Origin: Chrysophaeum taylorii
Taxonomy: Eukaryota; Sar; Pelagophyceae; Pelagomonadales; Pelagomonadaceae
Assembly: GCA_029834535.1 (NCBI GenBank)
Contig: JAQMWT010000014.1
Location: 62,001-126,000, forward strand
Length of the DNA: 64,000 nucleotides
Direction: 5' to 3'
The position numbers and the translations under genes were made by a program. How positions within the stretch are numbered: the stretch's first letter is position 1; each line of letters starts with the position of its first letter. Positions 43,559 through 56,639 of the stretch are shown piece after piece. Below the pieces are notes generated by a model. The model saw nothing but the letters and a program-made list of their open reading frames with translations. It made no database searches and was not told the DNA's origin.

Positions 43559-46260
43559 CGGGAGATCAGAAAGGGTTTTTTTGTCCGCTAAGCACCGTTC
43601 TTGCGCCAGTGGACGCGCCTAGCCTTGCACTTCATGACCGACGCGTTAGCTCAAAACTTCAAGTGCCTATTGCTTCCGCCATTCTCAACCTCTCAGCCAC
43701 ACTTGCGGCGAGACTCGCGGCGAAGCTTCTTACGAGAGGCAAGAATGTCGTAGGCGTGGGCGGCGATTCTGTCGGGGATTTCGCCACCACTGTGGAGCGT
43801 GAAGCCGTGCAGAATGACATCGATCTCGTGAGGGGCGAAGTCAGTAACGCAAGGGGTGTAGCGAATGGTGATGTTTTTCTTGAGAGTGACGCCGCGGCCT
43901 TCGGGCGTTTTAGATTCAGGGTTGAGGCGTCGGGTGAGTAGGTGCGAACGTGGCTTGTAATTGCTGAGGTCGTTATTGTCGTCGAGATCAACATAGAAGT
44001 GGAGAGCGAGACGGTCGGTTTCCCAGTCGTAGGACTCGTAAATTTCGGCGACGTGGAGCTTGGTACGCGAGAAGCGGTTCGAAGAATCGGGAATGCGGAA
44101 GATGATGAACCGTCCACGCTCGTAATCGAGGCGAGGGACGTGCGGTGGCTTAGGAACGGCAGTGTCGACAATCGGAGGTACCGAAACCGGAGTGATCTGC
44201 TGGACGTGAACGACACGCTCCTCGGCACGGTCATCGAGCGACTTGATTTTGTAGGTGACGGGCGAGATTTGCTTGGTGATCAGGAAGGGTCCACGCCATT
44301 TAGGGCGTAACTTGTTTTGTGGCTTCGGGATGTAGAGGAGGACGTGCGATCCTTCGGTGTACTCGACGTCGACGTGGTCGGCGTCATAGAGTAGCTTCTG
44401 CGTTTGCTTGGCCTTATAGGAGCCTCAGCTACCACTTGGGTATAGAATCGGAGGGCGTTGCGGTTATCAGTCAAAGCATCCTCTCGGGTCTTCGGCAGAA
44501 TCCGACGTGGAGCGGGCGACAAACTGTAGTCCGTTGGAAGCATCGGCTGGCGGTTATTCCGAAGCATGAAAGGCGAAATCTGGGTGCCAGGGATGAACTT
44601 GCGGTTGTAGCATAAGGAAACATACTTCGCGAAAGCGGGCCAGTCGGTAATACTGTGGATTAGGAGAGAGTCGCGAAGGAAAGCTTTGAGGAAACGGTTG
44701 ACGCGTTCCGCAGAATTGGCTTGGGCGTGATAAGGCGTCGTGCTGCTGTACGGAAGGGAAAACGCCCCTAGGAATTCACGCATCAGCCCATTAGTGAACT
44801 AGCTGTCGTTGTCAGTGATGATTTTGATCGGAAGGAAAATCTGCAGAATGATGTTGGTCACAAAGGACTGCAGAATCGTCTCAGCGGTCTTACTTTGATG
44901 GACGTCCAGGATCTTTAAATGACTGAACGGATCGAACATGACAAGGATGTAGGAGTGCGGTCCGTGATTTGGCAGAGGTCCGAAGAGATCCATGAAGAGA
45001 GTCACACAGTCACTATCACCCTTAGGCTGCTGAAGGAGCCCATGGCGCTTGGGCTCTGGTGTTCGAGCCTTCTGACACACGAGACATCGGTGTGAATTAC
45101 CTACGTCATTCGACATGTGCGGCCACCAGAAGCGCTCCATGATGGTGCGGCAGGTGCTGTCGCGACTCGTGTGACCACCATTGGCCGGATTGTCATGATA
45201 GAGGCGGATGGTCTTCTCGCGCAGACACGCAGGTGCCACGAACGTTGGGGTCATGTCGGCGGCGATCCGAAAGAGCACACCATTGATGACTTCGATGCAG
45301 CAGCCTCCATACGTGCGGAAGGAATGGCCGTTTGCCATGCGGCGGCGGAACGACTCGCAGGTCTCGTCAGTCTTCTGCGCCTCGGCGATCTCACTCATAC
45401 TCAGGTTCTGAGGGATAGCGTCGATGTAGGCTTGCCTGACGGCGGCGTCGTGGAGAGGATGCTTCTGAGTATGCAAACGAGCTTTCTGGCGTTGTCGCGT
45501 AGCGCTCGCGACGTGCAAGTGAAGGGATAGTATGGGGGATCTTCTTCTTCTACGGGGATGTCCGTGGTGATGAAGGACAGGGTTATGTGACAATCCGGGA
45601 TCGGCATGCCATCGTCGTCATTTGTCTTAAGCAGCTCTTGCACGACCAAATAAGCGCGGTTGAGAGGCTCTCTCCACATTCATCCGTCTCAATCACATGA
45701 TCGATCGGATTGCGCGAGAGGCACTCTGGGATGCTCATGCCAGGGGACTTGCCTGGTTTGCAGCCAAGCTCAGGATCGAAGTTGGCGAGGCGCATCGCCC
45801 AGCGGGCGAGCTGACCTGACGAGTGGGTCGTGTTGCGCAGGAAAGTCAGATTGTGATGATCCGTCTCTAGAACCGTGCGGTGCCCTTCGATGTACGGTCG
45901 AAAATGTTTCAAAGACAGGATGACTGCGCGAAGCTCAAGGCGACGCGGCTCGTACTGGCGCATCTCCTTGGGAACCGCTCGGCTCCAGTACTCGATGATC
46001 TGTTTTTCTCGCGACTTGACCCCAATTTCGTCCTGACTTCCACCGCATGGAAGAGGTAGGCGCCGAGCCCATCCTTGGAGGCGTCCGAACGGATCTGGAA
46101 TGGCAGCTCGTACTCGGGGTGGCAAACTCCGCAAGACTCGACCAGCGCTTCGATGATCGTGTCCGAAACTTTTTGGCACTCGGGCGTCCACTTAAAGGGG
46201 ACTCCATCGAGATGATCGAGATAGAGTCGGCGCAGCGGCTCTAGAAAGCTGTGAGCTCGT
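43559..46260 (-). mobile_element. Ty3/gypsy retrotransposon relic: RNase H to post-integrase region
   Basis: Minus strand. Its parts are: RT connection and RNase H (GVPFKWTPECQKVSDTIIEA, then QIRSDASKDGLGAYLF, RRLELRAVILSLKHFRPYIE, LETDHHNLTFLRN), about 45,700-46,240; integrase zinc-binding segment (HDNPANGGHTSRDSTCR ... RCLVCQKAR), about 45,060-45,190; core with LFMDLFGPLPNHG, IITDNDS and SAERVNRFLK; a GPY/F module (RPKWRGPFLITKQISP, near 44,290); and a C-terminal stretch with HVAEIYESYDWETDRLALHF that could be chromodomain-like (weak). The RNase H-before-integrase order and the GPY/F module place it in Ty3/gypsy. Catalytic RT was not found. Broken; a handful of breaks. It has no methyltransferase in the part present. 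Confidence 0.85.
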
Positions 46261-46769
46261 ATTCACATCTTCTGTAGGCTCCATTTCGTCTCGTTCTTGT
46301 CGATCGTCCGATCAACTTCCGTATTTTGGCGGCGGCTTCTCTCATCAGCCATGGTCCCCTCAAGCTCTTCAGTGATCACGTGGCCATCATCAAAACTAGA
46401 CGGCGAATCTTGGCAATCCTCTGTTGGTAACACGTTAGAGCCTTCGCAAAGCTCCAAAGACGACTCTCGTATCATCGTGTTCGTCAATTCCTGCGACTTC
46501 ATATCTTCTTCTTCAGTCGTTCCGCTCGGACCATCATCTGCGATATCGCTTTAAATGTTCGAAATCGGTTCGTCGGTGTCCAAAATCGGTTCGTCGGGGG
46601 GCACTCAAGAAAAGAAGGCGTCGTCCCCGACGTCAAATCCGTCAGCAAACGACCATCGTCGGTGACGTAAAGATCAATGGGTGCGAAAAAGAAACGCTAT
46701 TCTCATCAGAAAGGGTGCCCTCAGAGGCGCCATCCATTAACTCAGGGATCGAAGCGCCATCTACCTGAG
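46261..46769. other. unassigned stretch between Ty3/gypsy and copia relics
   Basis: It includes a short direct repeat (TTCGAAATCGGTTCGTCGG, then CCAAAATCGGTTCGTCGG, about 46,560-46,600). Open frames on both strands (46,297-46,554 plus; 46,263-46,502 minus) overlap and show nothing recognisable. Confidence 0.3.
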
Positions 46770-48655
46770 TGTCACTATTTTAACCACGAAGTCGAGCAGA
46801 GCATAGGCTTTATTGCCTCCGCCTCCTCTACTCGCCTCCTAACCTTCTCAATGCCCATTACCGTGGCGCCAAGATCGTGGAACCTGCCATCCACTTCCCG
46901 TGGGCTGTGATCCACACCATCCAATCATACAACCTATTGCCAAATGCCTCACTCGAACGCATTCACCACGCCATCATCAGCCCTCGACAGTTTCTTGATA
47001 ATCAACTAGCAACACCTCAACATGATCTCCCCAAGATCTTTGGCAGCGAGTGCTTCCTCCTCCTTGAGCCTCATGAACACCACAAGTATGAGCCCTCTCG
47101 GCGCCGCTATCTCTACCTGTGCTGCGCCAACTCCCAAAACCCACTTGTCTCTCCTCATGTTGACCATCAAGCTGATGTTGTCCTTAATCCTGAAAATGGC
47201 CAGTTTCGCATCACCTCTAAACTGACCTTCACCTACATGATCCGCCGCTCCACCTTGGATCCTGAACATGCTCCTCCACCTGATGCTCCGCCAGTATCCT
47301 TCGACATTAGCCCACATCGCGATGAAGACCCCGATGATGCGTTGCAGAGGGGGATTCATCCTGTGAGGGGGCACACGCTCGCTCCTGCCCCGTCGCCAAC
47401 TCCGCTTCCTTCTCCTTGGTTTGCGAGAAAGCACCATCGAGTAAGGGGTAGCGAGATAGAAGATCGGTACGCAATGGAAGGAGGTGTTTGACCAGCAGAG
47501 CCTGTCCCCCTCTGGGCAGAGAGCCGTCCAGTGGATGCTACCAGAGGTGTTAATGGAGGAGAGGGTGGGTGATTTGAAATCGAGACAGCGATGTTGAAGG
47601 TCCCAGCGGAAGTCAGCGAGTTTGCCACCAGCGACTTTATAGGCACCAACCGTAGAAGCTTGGAGCCGAGCATTGACGGAAGTCATGGACGAGGTGGAGG
47701 AGCTTTACGCTGGTTGGGGCGCTTAGTTCCTGGGACAAGTTGAAGGTGGTCTTGGGAGAACAAGTCCTTGTAAGAAGGGCGCATCCAGCATCCCAGTAGC
47801 TACACACCTCCTCACCGATGTCACTCCTAGTGGCCACCTCCCGCCCTCACTTGTCGCTACGTTCATGGAACATGCTTCAGCGTTTGGTGTCTCTCCATTG
47901 CAATACCCTTACTGTTACCTGGCACCCACCAGTCTCATCGATCACTCGCCATTCTGAGTTTGGCGCTACATCCGCCGAATTGTCTGACCTGGAGGAATAC
48001 CTCCTATGCACTACCGAGTACATCACCCAGGTACTTCATGAGGAACCCCTCCTGGTTGTTGCCTTGGAACCTGACCACTCTACCCCTTCCACTTGTGCCA
48101 CTCACGCATATCCTGAAGTCCTCTACACTGCCTCGACCGAAACGCCATTAAACTATGGCTCTCCAGCCACTATAGGTCCGAACGAATACAAAGTCCAAGA
48201 AGCTGACGTATCCATCGACGAGTACAAGCTCAAGTGTCTTCAAGGCCTTCCCCTGAAGACAGACAGGCCTATGTCAAGGCCATCGCAAAGGAACTTCATG
48301 ATATAGTGCGCTTCGGCTGCTTTAAGCTATCTCTACCTGAAGCCTCTACTCGCCAAATTGACAGCCGGCTCGTCCTCAAGATCAAGACGAACGCGTCTGG
48401 CGATAACATCAAGCACAAGGCCAGATTAGTCTTGCGTGGATTTCTAGCCTCACTTGGCGCTGATTTCTTTGGGACGTTCAGCCCTATGGCAACTATGACC
48501 GCCATACGTGTCATCTTAGCCATTGCGGCGTACAAAAGACTACCGGTCTACCATAGTGACGTGCGCAACGCGTTCGTCCAGTCCGACATCGACGCACACG
48601 TCTACGTCCAACTCCCGGATGGCATCAAACTACTTGATCCTCACGACGATAGATG
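46770..48655 (+). mobile_element. copia mosaic: integrase C-terminal and RT fragments (family 1)
   Basis: Plus-strand relic with the integrase C-terminal region (VEQSIGFIASASSTR, EPHEHHKYEPSRRRYLYLCC), and RT start (EADVSIDEYKLKCL, KHKARLVLRGFLASLGADFF, QSDIDAHVYVQLPDG). A segment at about 47,410-47,800 belongs to the same family but lies in the opposite orientation. One junction motif is at about 48,144. It is a rearranged patchwork, not one insertion. Broken; many changes. Confidence 0.8.
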
Positions 48656-48962
48656 TTAAAGGCAATGAGCATGATAGCCCGGGTTGTATTAGGATGATAG
48701 TGCCGGGTGTATACCTCGGTAATGCCTGGCCAGGCCGCAAGAGCGGGTTTACCCACACTTTCGAGATTGAAAGAGGTATACAAAAAGGTGGCATAGGTAG
48801 ATTGGTAGGTTTGCCAATCGGCATGTGAAAGGGCAAAGGTGGACACTGGAGCGTTAATTCTTGCGTCAAAGGCAAGTTCACGAGGATGCTCGCGATTGAG
48901 CTCCCGTTCAGCGTCTAAGAACAAGTTATTTACTTCTGGGCGAAGGGCTTTGACCTCATTAT
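48656..48962 (-). mobile_element. family-1 Gag fragment
   Basis: Minus-strand Gag with NEVKALRPEVNNLFLDAERE and ADWQTYQSTYATFLYTSFNL, matching the Gag of element 1. Its other side is cut by the family-D element at 48,963. The Gag sequence that would precede it is found at 58,228-58,640, so the DNA between is a nested set of insertions. Fossil. Confidence 0.75.
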
Positions 48963-49356
48963 TCCAGAGAGCTACACTATTATGTGTGCGACACTGGAAC
49001 ATTTCACACCTATCTCTACAAGAGGGTTTTCTCTCCGTAATACGGCTTTCCCTCTCTCCTTCCTTACCCTTCCGCAATTACTTATTCATGACTATGAAGA
49101 ACCCAGTCTGAAGCTCTTTTCCAACATGGAGTAGGCCTCCAGGTGCGTACCGTCAGGTACGGGGTGTTCTGTTTAATTAACAGAGGCTTCGTTCCTCGTT
49201 GTCAGCGTAAACGCTTCTATGGGACCTAATGTCCTTGAGGAGTTAGGGCTTAAATCCCTACCTTGTGTAGTCGCATGTGACAAGCGGAATGGTCTGTCCA
49301 CGCCGAAGACTGCACGCAGTCTCTACCATGTACCCGGAGAGGGTCAAATCTCTCCA
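48963..49356 (+). repeat. 5' LTR of the family-D element
   Basis: 394 bp, TCCAGAGAGCTACAC ... AAATCTCTCCA, followed at once by GGTTATGGGCCCAG. Related to 57402-57664 and to the minus-strand LTR at 22818-23218. Confidence 0.85.
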
Positions 49357-49771
49357 GGTTATGGGCCCAGATGCGTAGGTGTGTCAGCCCAACTGTGTTG
49401 TACGTATAAATAGAGTGATCAATTTACGCCTGATCACGAGTACAATGCGACAATGTGTTTGGCGGTGGTCTACTGTACATATTTGTTGTGTGACGGTATG
49501 TGCCCACCAGTTAATTTGGTTTGTGACCGAGTTGGGTCGGTCACTGGTCATATGCACTCGCATAACCAATAAAATAAAAAATTTCCCTATACAAGCCGCG
49601 GAAACTTGTACGGGTTTTTTCTTTCCATTCCCCAACAAAAGACTGACTGCTCGAGAATTAATCCATATTTCTTCAGTCTCAAGTCATCCTGTTTTTAAAT
49701 AGCATGTTGATTTTTTTGGTCTTGTAAATAAGCCCAAGCTTAAAATAGCGTACTGTACATATAACCCGCAC

Positions 49772-51284
49772 TTGAGAAGCCCTTCATTCTTATGTGTCGA
49801 ATATGTCTATCAATCCTATAACCTATTCCTTAATAGGTCACAATCATGTCAAAAAAAAAAAACCAATATCCGGAATGCTCCGGAATACAGTCAAATCCTT
49901 GATAGCGAAGTAGATGCCATCTTTTCAAGATGGATATCCGAGGAAATTAACGAATTACATCAGCATTAATGAAGATGCCCTGCCCGAACATTTAAAGACT
50001 TGGCATGTCAACTCTTCCCATCAACTATCAGTCGATGCTCGTAATAATCTCGAGCGACTTAACTACCAAGAGTCATACAATCTCGTTCGTCCTGAATTAA
50101 ATGAGGATGTTAAACTTGTCCTCACTTTATTAGATACCCGATTCCCTAAATCAATTGTTATGATTCGCCTCTAACTAACATATCCTTTATAGGTCTCTCT
50201 AATGCCGATTGGATCAAACACTGCGAAATTTATGCTGGTTTCTTGTACACATTTTTAAATCTAGAATCACAAGAAAAAACCGCACTCGCTATGTGGCCTC
50301 AATTAAAGAAGATATATGCACTTACTGCACATCCTAATAAACTACGTGCAATAATGCTTTTAGCTTACCATTACTATGAGACAGTGTCTTGTACAGATGT
50401 CACTGAGCATAAATCTCAGTTTAATCGAATGTCTTTAAATGTTAATTGGTATGCCCATGTATTTGTCGAACAACTCCTTGCTTCCCAATCTCAGGCAAAG
50501 CAATTAAATAATGATGAAGCATCAATCCAATTTAATGATTCCACAATCACTCTTAAAGCTCACGAGGAGATCTACCGTCTATATGCTAATCCCTCGGATC
50601 ACGAGCGCTATTCTCAATCTTTATTGGAATGGTGTAAACTCTACGAGACACGCTCTAGGAACAACTCGATTCACGACCCTGAATTGTTAAAGCTAATTGA
50701 TCCTAATGACGTTCGTCCGTTATTGGAGTTCCTGTTAAAGATATATAATATAGCAAAGTTTTCCTCGAACCGACGCTTGTATAAACCCGCTTCCTGGATC
50801 CCTTACATCCCTGGTACTACCGCTACCTAGCCACCTAAGGTATTATTGATGGATACTATTCATCAATCCCACGACTCCCTAAACAATGCTTACTCGTTGT
50901 TAGCTACTGTAGCTGGACAGTCTGGCTTCAACGCTCGTAAGCTTCGTAATGCAAAAGATAAAGCATCGACAATTTTACCTCGTGACACGTCGTACTATCG
51001 TCCACCTTCAAATTATAACGTCAAAGGTACCAGCTTCGATCGTCCTGTCTACTCACCCTCCTCTAACCGCAATGCACGCTCTAATATGTCTCTTATGGAC
51101 CGGGCTACTTATCAGGTTGATCGTCTTCGCCACCTGTTTGGTAAACTACAGGAAGCGAATCCCAACCCCTCTACCGACTCTAAAATGGTATATGAGGAAA
51201 TGAAAAGCTTACTGAGTACCCTATGGACAACCGCTTCTCAAGCATCGACACAGTCATTAGATCCTGAAGAAGCCACCCAAGTTC
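49772..51284 (+). mobile_element. Gag module of the family-D element
   Basis: Several frames encode a Gag related to family 1: LNLESQEKTALAMWPQLKKI, HPNKLRAIMLLAYHYYETVS, FNARKLRNAKDKASTILPRD and SYYRPPSNYNVKG. Compared with family 1 the sequence is clearly diverged but the same length and order. Fossil, broken. Confidence 0.75.
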
Positions 51285-51649
51285 TAACTAACTAACTTCA
51301 GACCTCTCCCGAGCATGGGAGCCAGGCCGGACCGACAGGTGCCAGTCCGGAATCACGGGCCTGTAGACGAGGGGCGCCGAAAGGTGGGTCGGCGGAGAGT
51401 GATCATCAAGCTTGTCGCCATGCGACGAGGAGACCGCGATGTGACTGACAACCAACTCGTCGATAACCTTCCGTCTGCGCCCCCCGGCCATACCCCGTCC
51501 CACTGCGAACGTTCCGGCTGCCAACCGGCCCGCCCGAGAGGCGAATAGGTGCCAACCTACGCCGGGAGGGCGGATGCCCTCGCAAGGCTCAGGATTCATG
51601 AGGCACCGTCCTCCATCGCAACCATGCGGTCGGCGATCAGGCTAAGGGT
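51285..51649 (-). repeat. SINE copy 4 (TTAG tail) inside the family-D element
   Basis: About 365 bp in minus orientation, between Gag and protease. Tail CTAACTAACTAACTTCAG at the left; head with CCTGATCGCCGACCGCATGG at the right. It is flanked by a perfect 12-bp target duplication CCACCCAAGTTC (51273-51284 and 51650-51661). Nearly identical by eye to copy 2 at 20488-20841. Confidence 0.93.
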
Positions 51650-51687
51650 CCACCCAAGTTCACCTCTACTTATCTCGAGTTGATACT

Positions 51688-52788
51688 ATGTCCAATACCA
51701 TCATGAGCCTCTTAGAAGCCGATAAGGAATCTCATGTTTCAGAGGAAAAGCATCAAACTGAAACATCTGCTCCTGAAGCGTCCCCCAGTGATACGGAGCA
51801 GAGGGGGACTGCTGATACAGAGAAAATGTTCCACACTTTTCTATCCATTAAAGATGATGAAATCGATAACATTCCTCCGCCGCTATTGCAGCACATAAAC
51901 GCTAAAGCTCAGAGTGCTATCGTTCGTCGTCAAGAAACTTCCTCGCACTCTGAGCTCCCCAATAATCTACCCAACGAAGATAATGAAGATGGCACCGACC
52001 CCCCTGTATTGCTACCAAAATTAAACACTGGTTTTACACTTGTCGTTGTGCCTTCTGAACAAAAGCAAAGTTTCATGACACAGTACGTGTTTGGTCAAAG
52101 CTCAACACATGCCTGTTATGCAACAATGCTTAAACTGTACAACGAGTACAATTTGCCGCTAATGACTACGCCAGGATATGCTGACACATGTGCTTCTCAA
52201 CATGTAATTAATTATAAACGTTACCATGATCCTATCCACATCGTAAAGCTACCCGAGTCCTTATCACCTGCTATCCAGACTGCTCCGGATACGCAGAGTA
52301 TCTCACATGCTATGATTATAAGGACTGTCATTCCCGCTCTCCCAAAGCATCCAAATGTGGGATATGTAAAGCTAGACGTTGCGCTTTTCCTACCAAAGCA
52401 AAACGACCATAACGATCCCGATCTGCACCTCATCAGCATGACTCAATGGGGAGAAGATAAGCTTGGTATACATCTTTATGGAGTTGAATTTAAAGGACAA
52501 TCATCTATCCAGAGTAAAATTGACGATAATGTCAATATTACTTTGTTTAGACTTAATATCATGTTACGCACTCTACCAATTTATTCGCTACAACAAGCAA
52601 AAGCGCGTAAAATGGAACTTCGCTCACTACAGTTCAGACTATGTGCTTTTAATAAACAACGCGAAATGCTTAAACTATATTCCACCCTCATGGAACGCGT
52701 AATTTACGTCCCATGGCTTAAAACCATCTTGGAGTCAATGCATTCGCAGCTGCCTTACATACGCAAGCAATTCCCACCTCCCGTATGA
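51688..52788 (+). mobile_element. aspartic protease module of the family-D element
   Basis: A 366-codon frame. The N-terminal part is acidic and includes IDNIPPPLLQHINAKAQSAI. The active-site region is PGYADTCASQHVINYKRYHD (Asp-Thr-Cys-Ala-Ser), with SHAMIIRTVIPALPKHPNVG further on. It matches the protease of element 1 in order. Confidence 0.75.
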
Positions 52789-52806
52789 CGCAAGGTTACC
52801 ACACGT

Positions 52807-54233
52807 TTGCTTCACGCAGTAACTACGTCTCCTAGCTCACGAACACCTACTGTAACTCTACTTTGCTCTGGGATGTCCACTCCTGCCTTCTTGGCTTGCG
52901 CTTCTAATGACTTGCAAATCAACATCAACGTTAAAGTTCTTGTTGAGAGCGACGACAATCTCACGCACATGCTACGAAGACGTTTTGGTAATTCCATCGA
53001 AGTTTTCCCATCCCTACCCAAGTTCCTTACATATCTCCATCGAGCATCGGACGCTGAACGTGCACGATATTACACCGATATAGTGGAACTGACATCACCA
53101 TGCACAAATCGCAACATAATCAATGGGAAATCCATTTCCACCTTCGAGCGTGATATGGACGATTCCTTGTTTCCAAGTGCTCTAAGTGTACTTGAGCTTT
53201 TAAAGCCGCTTGTTCTTTTCATGGAAATGACACCACCACACTCCGCATCGTATGAAGACCATATACGAGTTGCTAATCTCATCTTCTCAACGATGCACTA
53301 TACGGTGGATATATGTGACCGATTTCCATGCTATCTGTGTGGAGATTATCAAGCAAGAGAAAGGTGGATCCTCGTTGCACGCAAATATAACACCGGCCAT
53401 CTTGATCTGCTTTCCTGGCCTAACAATCGAGTCACTTCCTTTATGGACATGCTAATTCCATTAGTCGCAAGTTAATAGTCGACGAACCTTGGACGCAAGT
53501 CTTTCCCGACATACCATTCGTGTCCACACCTAAAACCTACAACATCTTTAGTCGTACAGGATCCGTGCGCTTAACTGTGACTGAGCTTGAAACCTTAACC
53601 ATGCTGTTCCTTCGTCTGTACTCTAACAAAACAGTCGAACATCCCAGTCAAGATGAAATGGAGGGCATTTCTAACTTTCGCCTGGGATTCTTGACTAATT
53701 CAAGAAAGCCACTTGCTTGCATGAGATCCCCTATTGAACTCAAAGCTTTTGTGCTCCTCTATAATATTATGGGACGGTTATTCCCTAAATCCATCACATT
53801 ACCTGCGTCCTTTCGTATTACAACTATCGAATCTAACCAACCTTCTCACAGGTTATTCTTAAATAAATCCTCTACTTCATCCATCATTTACATCACTGAT
53901 GGAAGACATACAGGCGGAGACATAACAGTTTCTAACTCTTCTTCTAAATACCAGGCACACACAAATGCTTTTGGCGAAACCTACGCCCTTTTAACACACG
54001 ATGCCGGAATTGACAAGACTGCTTCTCTCGAACCAGTTACCGGTTTTCTTTGGCTTTGCCAAGCATACCATAATAATAATGAAAATCAAGACACACGTCG
54101 TCTAGTACAAGCACTGGTTTCCTATACCTCTCCTGTATTTCACGATTCTATTGTCTTCTACCCTCAGGAAAATCGTCTCGAATTTATCGACAAAATATTT
54201 GCTTTAAGTGACATGCATTTGTCCCAAAGCTGA
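52807..54233 (+). mobile_element. cytosine-5 DNA methyltransferase module of the family-D element
   Basis: The most readable methyltransferase copy, in two abutting frames. Motif I VTLLCSGMSTPAFLACA (about 52,850-52,900), II KVLVESDD, IV DIVELTSPCTNRN with the catalytic Cys near 53,102, VI LVLFMEMTPPH with Glu near 53,224, VIII LCGDYQARERWILVARK (about 53,335-53,385), IX-like RTGSVRLTVTELETLTMLF (about 53,555). The order is that of ordinary, unpermuted C5 methyltransferases. No targeting, BAH, PWWP or chromodomain is seen next to it. Fossil context; only a few breaks. Confidence 0.88.
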
Positions 54234-55476
54234 TATTTGGGCTTTATAACATCAAGCGATAGGAAGATGGGTGCCAAAGTTCACTCTATATACACTCCAA
54301 CTCCTACCATTCGTGGATTTGCTAATATGCTGGTGTACGATCCGCGACTCGATCGCATTCGACACTACTCAACTCGCGAATTGGCACGCACCAATAACTT
54401 CACAGCGCACCAAATCAATTTTCTTTTGTCTTTGTCCCCTGGCCTATGCTGTGATATCATCGCAAATGCTATTCCAGCTGGAACATATCATACAATTTAT
54501 AAACATTTGTGTCAGCTTGTTTATGACTTACGTATATTAACACTATCACCATCGTTTGACCCTGATCACGCTCCTCTAACCAAAAACTATAGGTCAGCCT
54601 TATTCACAAATATATTCCCAACAGCTACATCCTTAACATTACACCAGAGTTCCATTACTATGTTCTACATCTCCAATAAAAAACTCTTATGTTGTGATAC
54701 TATCACTTCTAACCACGAACTTTCTTCTTCTCATATTGATTCAGTAGCTCATGCTTTCCTCTCTAACATCTCACCCGCAGATATATCATCTCCTACTAAA
54801 GAAAAACAAATACCCCTTATAACGCCAAGACAGCTCCATGAGAAGCATGCGCCCTTCGATAAGAAAGTCCATGCCAGGGGCACCCTTGCATTTCGAGATG
54901 CGCAACAACGAGCTACCAATTTTTACAACATTCACCATTCCAGTGATTCTCAAGCCATAAAAGCTGTTCAGGTTATTGCCAGTCCTGGACACCACCCATC
55001 TGACGTACCCTACCGTAAGTCTTGTGTGGATTGTACGATTCATAAAAAACGCTTTCCTCATCCACACCACCTTATCAAGCATCCATCATTCGAAAAAATA
55101 TTACAACCTGGTGAAGCCTGGGCATGTGACGGTGGTTACGTATCTGTGCTCTCGGAATGGGGATCCTTTCGACATATCATTGTTTTCAAGTGTCTCATTT
55201 CTAAATTTCTGTTAGTGCACTTTTGTCGTAGCACTAACTCCAGCGAATTTTGTAACGCCCTTGAGTTTGTCCGTAATTTTTGTTCTACTTATGTTCATGT
55301 ACAACTAAAAATGTGATTCCTTTAAACCCCATTTATCTCAGCATGTTACAACCCCCTTCCGTGTGGAACATGGTATTAATATGTCCGCGTCCCCCCTTAC
55401 TTACATGTCTTTAATCATGAAGTCGAAGCCGCTGTTGGTCATATAGCCACTGCCGCGTCTACACGACTCAGGCATA
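54234..55476 (+). mobile_element. unnamed domain and integrase core of the family-D element
   Basis: It begins with the domain shared with element 1 (LGFITSSDRKMGAKVHSIYT, LLSLSPGLCCDIIANAIPAG). The integrase follows: zinc-binding segment (FYNIHHSSD ... CVDCTIHKKRFPHPHH) and core (QPGEAWACDGGYVSVLSEWG). Compared with element 1, the border between the two has no GTCGTTAAACTA motif. Confidence 0.8.
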
Positions 55477-56633
55477 TGCTTAATGTATCCTATAAAGGTC
55501 ACCCCCTAACAGATCCGGCACCACACTACCCGTGGGCTGTTATACATGCTATCCAATCGTATAATCTCCTCCCTAACGTTTCCCTCGGACGTATTTACAA
55601 TAAAGTCCTAAGCCCCCAACAAGTATTGTTAGACCAATGTAATGTTCCCCAACAAGACTACCTCAAGCCTTTTGGTTCTGTTTGTTATCTGCATTTGGAA
55701 CCTAACGAATTTCATAAATATGAACCCCCATGTCGTCCCTACATCTACGTATGCGGTGCTAGCGTTATAAACCCTTTAATAACACCCCATGTTAATCATT
55801 TAGCCGATGTTGTCCTTAATCCTGAAAACGGTCAAGTCCGTGTTTCCTCTAAACTGACTTTCCCTCATCTTATTTCTAAATCTCCTCCTGATTATGAACA
55901 ACATCCACCTCCCGCACCTTCACCCGACATTCCCTTCTCTGTTCACAGCACCCCCAATGATGCGGCGCAGAGGGGGAATGCTATGCCTACCGACACTGAC
56001 CATGAGAGGGGGACTCCTTCTTCTCATCTCCATGCTCCCTCTCCCGCTCCCGCAGTTGCTCCAGCTGCTCCTGCACCCGCTACTTCCACCACCACACCTA
56101 CATCTGAAGTGTCTCCCGACACTCTGCCACTTTCACCATCTTATCGGTCTCTCTATTCCCAGGATGTCCTCCGTCTCACCCGTGGTCCTCATCACCCTCA
56201 GCCTCGTCGCAAAACCAATCTCAAGGATGTTCTTACTCGTATTGCTTCGCCTACTGTTGCCGCTTATAAACAAGCCGGTGGTACGCTTGCCGACTTCAAG
56301 TATGACCTCTCCAAGCAGTACATAACGCTCTGCGACCCCACCCTCCACTCCCTTCATATCGCTCATGGCATCCACTGGACAGCTATACCTCCAGAGGGGG
56401 AATTTACACCATCCCTTCATCACCATGTGCACCAAGCGATTTCACAGTCCTCTTCAGTTATGTGTCATAGGAGCCATAGCCACCCATCGCCTGATGCTCC
56501 CCATGTTCACCTCTGCGACGACGTCAACCTCGCAGACTTTCACCTTCCTCAAGCTCTCGTTTATTTAATTTCTGAACGTGCTCACGCCTTTCAAGTTCCT
56601 CCCGCTCCATATGCTTATGCTTTGTTCGGCTGA
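55476..56633 (+). mobile_element. integrase C-terminal region and Pro/Ala-rich linker, family D
   Basis: It matches family 1 (PWAVIHAIQSYNLLPNVSLG, EPNEFHKYEPPCRPYIYVCG, VLNPENGQVRVSSKL), then a long Pro/Ala/Thr-rich linker and a conserved end (GTLADFKYDLSKQYITLCDP, HGIHWTAIPPEGEF). In family 1 the same end leads on into reverse transcriptase; here it does not. Confidence 0.78.
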
Positions 56634-56639
56634 ATCTTT

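Noticed and set aside
52663-52690. Junction motif in family D (CTTAAACTAT near 52,670)
   Set aside because: Shares only part of the core and lies inside the protease region; family D appears to lack the motif.
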